A stretch of DNA of 5,625 nt from Betaproteobacteria bacterium (GTDB taxonomy: Bacteria; Pseudomonadota; Gammaproteobacteria; Tethybacterales; Tethybacteraceae), in assembly GCA_026710225.1 (NCBI GenBank), contig JAPORI010000182.1, forward strand, positions 418 through 6,042. The letters are read 5' to 3'. Positions 1 to 4,372 of the stretch are shown here, in pieces (the first letter of the stretch is position 1; every line of letters begins with the position of its first letter). A program made the translations under genes and the position numbers. Under the pieces are notes generated by a model. It was not told where the DNA came from. It did not search any database and saw nothing but the letters and a program-made list of their open reading frames with translations.

Positions 1-77
1 GGGAACTGGTCGGCAGGCTTGCCGCCGACGGTGTCGATCTGGGCCCGATCTGGATGCCGCCGGGCGAGCGCAACTAA
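1..77 (+). CDS. C-terminal end of an unidentified protein (5' truncated by window edge)
   Basis: The frame starting at base 3 is open to a TAA stop at 75-77 and gives 24 residues ending in GPIWMPPGERN. The next gene on the same strand starts 11 bp later, with an AAGGGAAGG ribosome-binding stretch occupying the gap, so the two genes are probably co-transcribed. That spacing is the main reason to believe this frame; frame 1 is also open here and continues into the next gene without a plausible end. The fragment is too short to assign to a family. A role in the same pilus or secretion system as the downstream prepilin-like gene is possible from position only. Confidence 0.5.
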   Translation, partial: ELVGRLAADGVDLGPIWMPPGERN

Positions 78-88
78 GGGAAGGCATT

Positions 89-1738
89 ATGAAAACCGTC
101 ATCAAACATGTGCTGCTGGTCGGCCGCGGCCGGTCCAAGCGGGGGTTTTCGCTCATTGAGGTCGCCATAGCCCTGGCCGTGGTCGGTCTGTTGCTCGGCG
201 GCCTGCTGATGCCAGTCGGTGAAGAGTTGCGCCGCAAGGCCTACATCAAGACGCATGCCCAGATGGCGGACGCAATTGATGCAATAGTCGGCTATGCGGC
301 CACTACCCGTAGTCAGGGAATGCTGATTGGTTATGCCAACGGCTACGACATTGGCGGTAACGAGAGCGTCCGGGGGCACTTCGGGGCGCAGTTCACCTAT
401 GTTCCGGCCGGCCGTCCCTATCTTCCCTGCCCGGACATAGACAACGACGGGCTCGAGGACCGCTATGGCACTGACTCGAGCAGGAGCAGAGGATTTCTTG
501 AGACGCCGGCAACTCTGAATCCGGACACCTTGTCGGTGCTTGACTATTACCGAGGCACCGCCACCGATAATTTGCTGCCGACCTACTTTGAGATATCGCG
601 GCTGAATGATTCCGATATCGAGTTGCCGGTGTTCGGGGAGTGCAAACTGCATTTCGGCAACCTGCCCTGGAAGACGCTGCTTTTGCCGGCCGCCGATGCA
701 TGGGGGAGCATGTTCACCTATGTCGTCAATCCCAATTTTTCCACATCCGGATTTGGCTTTGATCAGCATACCCGCGCTTCGGTCTTTCCCCTCTACAGCC
801 GCCCCGACCTTGAAATCACAACCGGTAGCGTCGTCCAGATGGCGGGCATGATCGGACATTTTGAGCGTGCTCGCACTCCGATTCTGGTCTGCGACTTCTA
901 TGCAGAGTCCAGCCACTTGCAGGATAATTCCGCTCATCAATATGGTCCGTGCTCGAGTGCCAGAACCAGCAGGTCAGATACAAGTCTTGACCCAACCAAT
1001 TTCAGGGGTACGCATGCTATCCGCGGCAACCGAATTCAGAACGTTGTCGATGATGTTCTTGGTCATGTCGGCGCCTATCCGCTGGCCCGCGCCAACCATG
1101 TAACCCATGTAATGCCGGTTCACAACGTCATCACCGACGGCGTTGCCTTTGCGGTTATTTCGCACGGTGCCGACCGCGGCGGCTCCCGTAGCGTTGCCAA
1201 CGGCGACTGCATCGATCTTGCCGAAGACCATCGAAATATTGCCCGTCTGGGCGGCCCTGGTGTCCATGCCCAGAAACAAAATGCCCTGTACTCAAGTTGT
1301 GCTGATGAACTCGAGTTGCAGACTGGCGCGGTGGGTGGCAGACGGATAGAAGATCCACGTGGATTCTTAAGACGGCTGCCAGATATCGGTCATCGAAACA
1401 ACTATTCCTTTGACAAGGATTTCAGCAACATAGGCGACTATTTGCAAGGGGATATGCTGGTCAGTTCAGGAGTCGAAGATGCTCACAACAAACAGCCAGG
1501 CGATATATTCGGATCGATCGTCGCACTCGGGCGCGGTGGTGAGGTTCCGCCCGGCCAGCGCAAGGTTCCGTCCTTTGGCGTCGCACCCAGAGACGCTGAG
1601 CAGCGCTTTGATGATGTGGTTGGCTGGCTTACCAGACGGGAATTAACTGATCGTCTCTATGATGCCGGCATCTTTCCGGTTGCCTACTATCCTGGTTTTT
1701 TGGCCGAGGGAATGCCGGCCGATCTGAGCGGCCTGTAG
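89..1738 (+). CDS. large prepilin/pseudopilin-like protein (type IV pilin N-terminal signal)
   Basis: The 549-residue product has a class III prepilin signal: a basic leader ending KRG19, then F20-S-L-I-E24 and a hydrophobic helix to about residue 43. Prepilin peptidase (PilD-type) would cut between G19 and F20, and E24 is the conserved Glu at +5. The rest should lie outside the inner membrane as part of a type IV pilus or type II secretion-like fibre. Motifs I associate with a family of 'type II secretion system protein' prepilins are in order: RPYLPCPD near 109-116 followed by an Asp-rich DxDxDGxxD loop (116-124), LPWKTLLLPAADAWG (192-206), VAFAVISHGADRGG (352-365) and a C-terminal FDDVVGWLTRRELTDRLYDAGIFP block (507-530). 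From recall, relatives are mostly about 200-300 residues, so this one has large insertions, mainly about 215-340 and 370-500. Six cysteines (114, 185, 268, 288, 374, 404) could form disulfides. The start is supported by AAGG at 81-84, 4 nt before ATG. The exact role (minor pilin, pseudopilin or surface protein) is not known. Base composition falls toward the 3' half. Confidence 0.85.
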   Translation: MKTVIKHVLLVGRGRSKRGFSLIEVAIALAVVGLLLGGLLMPVGEELRRKAYIKTHAQMADAIDAIVGYAATTRSQGMLIGYANGYDIGGNESVRGHFGAQFTYVPAGRPYLPCPDIDNDGLEDRYGTDSSRSRGFLETPATLNPDTLSVLDYYRGTATDNLLPTYFEISRLNDSDIELPVFGECKLHFGNLPWKTLLLPAADAWGSMFTYVVNPNFSTSGFGFDQHTRASVFPLYSRPDLEITTGSVVQMAGMIGHFERARTPILVCDFYAESSHLQDNSAHQYGPCSSARTSRSDTSLDPTNFRGTHAIRGNRIQNVVDDVLGHVGAYPLARANHVTHVMPVHNVITDGVAFAVISHGADRGGSRSVANGDCIDLAEDHRNIARLGGPGVHAQKQNALYSSCADELELQTGAVGGRRIEDPRGFLRRLPDIGHRNNYSFDKDFSNIGDYLQGDMLVSSGVEDAHNKQPGDIFGSIVALGRGGEVPPGQRKVPSFGVAPRDAEQRFDDVVGWLTRRELTDRLYDAGIFPVAYYPGFLAEGMPADLSGL

Positions 1739-1742
1739 AAAC

Positions 1743-1770
1743 AAAAACCGCCCCCAAGCCGCGGGTTTTT
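1743..1770. terminator. probable bidirectional rho-independent terminator between convergent genes
   Basis: The left arm AAAAACCGC (1743-1751) pairs with the right arm GCGGGTTTTT (1761-1770), with one bulged G and a loop of about 9 nt. The T-run on the plus strand and the A-run, read as T on the minus strand, would allow termination in both directions. It lies 5 bp after the stop of the prepilin-like gene and 5 bp beyond the stop of mtnP, exactly where convergent transcripts need to end. The stem is short if the A/T tract is counted as tail rather than stem, so efficiency is uncertain. Confidence 0.6.
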
Positions 1771-1775
1771 ATCCC

Positions 1776-2618
1776 TCAGGCTTGTAAAACCTCCATGATT
1801 TTTGCCTGAGATGGGTTTAGTTGCTCCGGGCGGGTGATTACCGCATCAGTCAGGGCGCAGCGTTTTTTAGGGTCGATTTCCGGCAGGCCGTCGGCAATCA
1901 GGGCGGAGACGATCCGGCGGGCGGTGGCCAGTGATTCACCGTAGGTTGCAAAGACCTGGGATACGGAAACGTGCCGGTTCGGATCGTTGTGCCAGCAGTC
2001 GTAGTCGGTAACTATTGCCAGGGTTGCATAGCACAGTTGCGCTTCTCGGGCCAGGAACGCTTCCGGGACGCAGGTCATCCCGACTATGTCGGCGCGCACC
2101 GCATCGCGCAAGAACAGGCTTTCAGCCCGGCTGCCCAGCCGGGGTCCCTCGACGCAGGCGAAGGTGGCGCGCTCGTGCACCGTGGCGCCGGCCGCTTGGG
2201 CGGCCTTGCCCAGGCCCGCAGTCAGGGCCGGATCGGCCACTTCGGCGGTGGAGATGTGGGCGGCGATTCCGTCGGCGAAGAAACTCAGTCGCCGCCGGCC
2301 GCGGGTGTGATCGAAGTACTGATCGGGAATCACGAAGTGTCCCATGGCCAGCTCCTCGCGCAGCGAGCCGCAGGCCGATACCGCAACCAGTTGCCGGGCG
2401 CCAGCCTGCTTGAGGGCGTAGATGTTTGCGCAGTAGTTGATCTCGTGTGGCAGCAATCGGTGCCCGGGTCCGTGCCGGGGCAGGAAGACGACTTCGCTTC
2501 CCTCGATTCTGGCAAATACCAGCGGTGCCGACGGCTTGCCAAAGGGGGTGTCTACTTCCTGTTCGCGCTCGACGTTGTCAAGGCTGTAAAAGCCGGTGCC
2601 GCCGATTATCGCCAGCAT
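1776..2618 (-). CDS. mtnP: S-methyl-5'-thioadenosine phosphorylase (MTAP/PNP family), possibly serving the arsenosugar pathway
   Basis: This 280-residue cytoplasmic enzyme belongs to the purine nucleoside phosphorylase / MTAP family, which cleaves 5'-methylthioadenosine with phosphate to adenine and 5-methylthioribose 1-phosphate. Family hallmarks are all present: IIGGTGF (4-10) with phosphate-binding T8, RHG (48-50), PHEINYCAN (57-65), SACGSLREE (81-89), VEGPRLGSRAES (156-167), GMT (180-182), PE (185-186) and TDYDCW (204-209). D205 and D207 correspond to the Asp pair that recognises the 6-amino group of adenine in human MTAP, arguing against the inosine-specific MTIP subgroup and guanine/hypoxanthine-specific enzymes. 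Length is normal for bacterial MtnP, including a C-terminal tail of about 30 residues. The start has a weak purine-rich AGAAAGAAAAG stretch upstream and lies 32 bp after the arsS stop, so expression as a second operon gene is likely. Adjacency to arsS raises the possibility that the true substrate is the ArsS product, an arsenic analogue of methylthioadenosine; general methylthioadenosine or 5'-deoxyadenosine salvage are the alternatives. Confidence 0.93.
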   Translation of the reverse strand: MLAIIGGTGFYSLDNVEREQEVDTPFGKPSAPLVFARIEGSEVVFLPRHGPGHRLLPHEINYCANIYALKQAGARQLVAVSACGSLREELAMGHFVIPDQYFDHTRGRRRLSFFADGIAAHISTAEVADPALTAGLGKAAQAAGATVHERATFACVEGPRLGSRAESLFLRDAVRADIVGMTCVPEAFLAREAQLCYATLAIVTDYDCWHNDPNRHVSVSQVFATYGESLATARRIVSALIADGLPEIDPKKRCALTDAVITRPEQLNPSQAKIMEVLQA

Positions 2619-2650
2619 GAGAACGGGCTTTTCTTTCTGGCGGCGAGGCG

Positions 2651-3712
2651 CTAGCCGGCCGCTTCTTCGAGCAGGGCGCCGCCGCAGGACGAACCGGCGC
2701 CGGCGGTGCAGCCGTAGCAGTGGTTGTCAAGGGCGATTGCCTTGCCGATCTGGTCAAACGATTCAATGTCTTCGATGCTGCGATGGCGGCGAACCGGATG
2801 GGGCAGATCAAGCATCTGGTTGAAGTCGCAGTCATAGAGCCGGCCGTCGTAGCCGATCGAGACCATCGAGGTGCACATTACTTCGCCGGCGGCGCGGGGA
2901 TTGTAGTTGTCGATCAGCAGCTGCATGTACTCCTCGAACTTGCCGTTGTTGCGCAGGAAGCGCTCGTAGCGCTTGATCGGCATGTTGGTTATCGTGTACA
3001 GATCGTTGAACTCTATGTCAAAGTCCTTTTTGAGAAACTTCTTGTAGTCGGCTTTCAACTGGCTTTGCGGGCCCGGCAGGTGGGCTCCAACCGGGTTGTA
3101 GACCAGATTGAGGATCAGCGAACTGTCCGGCTTGCCGTAGCCGAGCCGGTTGAGTTTTTGCAAAGCCTTGATGCTCTTGTCAAAAACTCCCTTGCCGCGC
3201 TGGCTGTCGACATTGTCGGATGTGTAGCAGGGCAGTGATGCGACTATCTCGATTTGCCATTCGGCGAGGAATTCGGCGGTGTCCTCCTGGCCGGGTTCGA
3301 ACAGCACGGTAAGGTTGCAGCGGTCGAACACCCGCAGGCCGCGCTGGCGGGCTTGGGAGGCGATGAAGCGGAAGTTGGGGTTCAGTTCCGGGGCACCGCC
3401 GGTTATGTCGAGAATCTCCACTTTCGATGATGCGTCGATTAGATCGAGAATCCGTTCGCAGGTGGCTCGATCCATCGCTTCGGTTCTTTTCGGACCCGAT
3501 TCGACATGGCAGTGGCTACATGCCAGATCGCACTTGTAGCCGATGTTGATTTGCACCGTTGATACGCTGCGGCGGCGCACCGCCACCTCGCCCTTGCGCA
3601 TTGTCTCGACGAAGCGGGGCATGCCCGGCCCCAGCGGAATCAGCGCCACGCCTATTGCTGACGCATCAATTACTGCCGGCTGAGTCTGAGCCTCCAGAGT
3701 CGCCGAACTCAT
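2651..3712 (-). CDS. arsS: arsenosugar biosynthesis radical SAM protein ArsS
   Basis: The 353-residue protein carries the radical SAM cluster motif CDLACSHC (61-68, Cx3Cx2C), followed by HVESGPKRTEAM and the SAM-contacting ITGGAPEL stretch (103-110). The C-terminal half has the conserved blocks of the ArsS / 'radical SAM/Cys-rich domain' family: ASLPCYTSDNVDSQRGKGVF (158-177), LNLVYNPVGAHLPGPQSQL (201-219), FNDLYTITNMPIKRYE (235-250), YDCDFNQMLDL (293-303) and a Cys-rich tail with C332, C335 and C343. ArsS is known to join the 5'-deoxyadenosyl group of SAM to dimethylarsenic, giving 5'-deoxy-5'-dimethylarsinoyl-adenosine, the precursor of arsenosugars. Some family members carry selenocysteine near the Cys-rich tail; here there is no in-frame TGA and the tail reads CTAGAGSSC. 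The gene is followed by mtnP and diverges from accB. The annotated ATG has only a close, weak AGG upstream; M31, preceded by GGGG, is an alternative start that would leave a core matching the family pattern. Function is assigned by family; arsM is not in view. Confidence 0.92.
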   Translation of the reverse strand: MSSATLEAQTQPAVIDASAIGVALIPLGPGMPRFVETMRKGEVAVRRRSVSTVQINIGYKCDLACSHCHVESGPKRTEAMDRATCERILDLIDASSKVEILDITGGAPELNPNFRFIASQARQRGLRVFDRCNLTVLFEPGQEDTAEFLAEWQIEIVASLPCYTSDNVDSQRGKGVFDKSIKALQKLNRLGYGKPDSSLILNLVYNPVGAHLPGPQSQLKADYKKFLKKDFDIEFNDLYTITNMPIKRYERFLRNNGKFEEYMQLLIDNYNPRAAGEVMCTSMVSIGYDGRLYDCDFNQMLDLPHPVRRHRSIEDIESFDQIGKAIALDNHCYGCTAGAGSSCGGALLEEAAG

Positions 3713-3746
3713 GCCTGTTCAACTTTAAAGCACATTAACCTTTTTG

Positions 3747-3752
3747 ATTCTA
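3747..3752 (-). promoter_or_regulatory. candidate -10 element for arsS-mtnP
   Basis: On the minus strand this reads TAGAAT, five of six matches to the TATAAT consensus, and would start RNA near 3740, leaving a leader of about 28 nt before the arsS ATG. No convincing -35 hexamer is present 16-18 bp upstream, so an activator or another sigma factor may be needed. An alternative extended -10, TGC-TTTAAA on the minus strand (3724-3732), would give an almost leaderless arsS transcript. Confidence 0.3.
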
Positions 3753-3776
3753 ACCTATTGGTGTTGCCGGCTGCAT

Positions 3777-3790
3777 CCGAAAGCTTTCGG
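3777..3790. promoter_or_regulatory. perfect 14-bp palindrome, candidate operator
   Basis: CCGAAAGCTTTCGG is its own reverse complement. Imperfect outer arms TGCAT (3772-3776) and ATGCA (3795-3799) extend the symmetry with an asymmetric GAGC insert. It sits in the middle of the divergent region, next to the likely -35 zone of arsS and upstream of the accB promoter. Neither side carries a T-run, so it does not look like a terminator. Two-fold symmetry suits binding of a dimeric regulator, but the regulator cannot be named. Confidence 0.4.
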
Positions 3791-3804
3791 GAGCATGCAA
3801 AAGG

Positions 3805-3833
3805 CTGCCGCCGCCACAAGGATGTGCTATAAT
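3805..3833 (+). promoter_or_regulatory. probable accBC promoter (extended -10)
   Basis: A consensus TATAAT at 3828-3833 is preceded directly by TGC (3825-3827), forming a full extended -10 of the sigma-70 type. The -35 position, about 3805-3810 (CTGCCG), is poor, as is common for extended -10 promoters. The predicted start near 3840 gives a leader of about 48 nt before the accB ATG. Confidence 0.65.
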
Positions 3834-3847
3834 AACCTGCCTGTTGC

Positions 3848-3867
3848 CGGCATTTAGCGGCATTTAC
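3848..3867 (+). repeat. tandem 10-bp repeat in the accB leader
   Basis: CGGCATTTA occurs at 3848-3856 and again at 3858-3866, so the repeat period is 10 bp, close to one helical turn. It lies just downstream of the predicted transcription start, between the promoter and the ribosome binding site. It could be a regulator-binding site or chance. Confidence 0.4.
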
Positions 3868-3878
3868 CCGGTTTTAGT

Positions 3879-3883
3879 GGAGG
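3879..3883 (+). promoter_or_regulatory. strong ribosome binding site of accB
   Basis: GGAGG, extending as TGGAGGAAAG, lies 4 nt before the ATG at 3888. It is the best Shine-Dalgarno match in the window and fixes the accB start, in agreement with high expression of this carrier protein. Confidence 0.8.
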
Positions 3884-3887
3884 AAAG

Positions 3888-4367
3888 ATGGATTTAAGGA
3901 AACTAAAGGCGATCCTGGAAGTATTCGAAAATTCGGATATAGACGAGATCGAACTGGTTGAGGGGGAAGAGCGGATTCGGATGGTCAAGAATGTCGCCGC
4001 GCCGCCGGCTGCGGTGCAGCCGGTGGCCGCCCCGGCAACCGTGGTCGCACCGGCTGCCGCACCGGTTGCTGTCGCAGCCGCAGATGCATCTGCCGCACCT
4101 GCGCAAGCGGCCACCGATCAGGAGGAAGAGGATGCTTACGTGTTCAATGCGCCGATGGTTGGCACCTTTTACTCAGCCTCGGCGCCGGATCAACCGCCGT
4201 TCGTCAAGATCGGCGATTCGGTATCCGAAGGCGATGTGGTTTGCATAATCGAGGCGATGAAGCTGATGAACGAGTTGCGCGCCCCGGTTTCCGGGAAAAT
4301 CGTCGCCATTCACGCCAGCAACGGTGAGCCGGTTGCCTATGGAGACCGGCTGATGAGCATCGGCTAG
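3888..4367 (+). CDS. accB: acetyl-CoA carboxylase biotin carboxyl carrier protein (AccB/BCCP)
   Basis: The 159-residue protein carries the biotin that shuttles carboxylate from biotin carboxylase (AccC) to the AccA-AccD carboxyltransferase, making malonyl-CoA for fatty acid synthesis in the cytoplasm. The layout is typical: an N-terminal segment starting MDLRKLK (1-35), a flexible Ala/Pro/Val-rich linker (about 37-76), then a biotinyl-lipoyl domain (about 84-159). The biotinylation motif EAMKLMNE places biotin on K125. The stretch APMVGTFYSASAPDQPPF (88-105) includes the 'thumb' loop characteristic of true acetyl-CoA carboxylase carriers, which argues against a decarboxylase or pyruvate carboxylase subunit. 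Length matches E. coli AccB (about 156). The start is fixed by a strong Shine-Dalgarno sequence. accC follows after 5 bp, so the two are almost certainly one operon. The acidic EEEDA before the domain is unremarkable. Confidence 0.97.
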   Translation: MDLRKLKAILEVFENSDIDEIELVEGEERIRMVKNVAAPPAAVQPVAAPATVVAPAAAPVAVAAADASAAPAQAATDQEEEDAYVFNAPMVGTFYSASAPDQPPFVKIGDSVSEGDVVCIIEAMKLMNELRAPVSGKIVAIHASNGEPVAYGDRLMSIG

Positions 4368-4372
4368 GCGCA

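Larger units (their letters stand above)
3713..3887. other. divergent intergenic region between arsS and accB
   Basis: These 175 bp hold no plausible gene. The side next to arsS is AT-rich (about 3721-3760), the centre contains a perfect palindrome, and the accB side contains an extended -10 promoter, a tandem repeat and a ribosome binding site. A 10-bp direct repeat, TGTTGCCGGC, occurs at 3762-3771 and 3842-3851, one copy on each side of the palindrome. The elements are described individually. Confidence 0.7.

Noticed and set aside
74..940. 288-codon minus-strand open frame opposite the prepilin-like gene
   Set aside because: It is antisense to a gene with a clear prepilin signal and conserved motifs, its translation shows no recognisable domain, and no ribosome binding site is evident.
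1776..2618. Methylthioinosine phosphorylase (MTIP) instead of MTAP
   Set aside because: The TDYDCW adenine-recognition motif is intact, whereas MTIP enzymes lack this Asp pair.
1971..2654. 227-codon plus-strand open frame opposite mtnP
   Set aside because: It mirrors the codon pattern of a confidently identified enzyme gene on the other strand and has a low-complexity, unrecognisable product.
2720..3238. 172-codon plus-strand open frame opposite arsS
   Set aside because: It lies entirely inside arsS in antisense and shows no domain or translation signal of its own.
3713..3740. SAM riboswitch or other structured leader upstream of arsS
   Set aside because: The likely leader is only about 28 nt, too short, and no conserved riboswitch core is visible.
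3772..3799. Palindrome in the arsS/accB spacer as a transcription terminator
   Set aside because: No T-run follows the stem on either strand, and no transcript is expected to end there because the flanking genes diverge.
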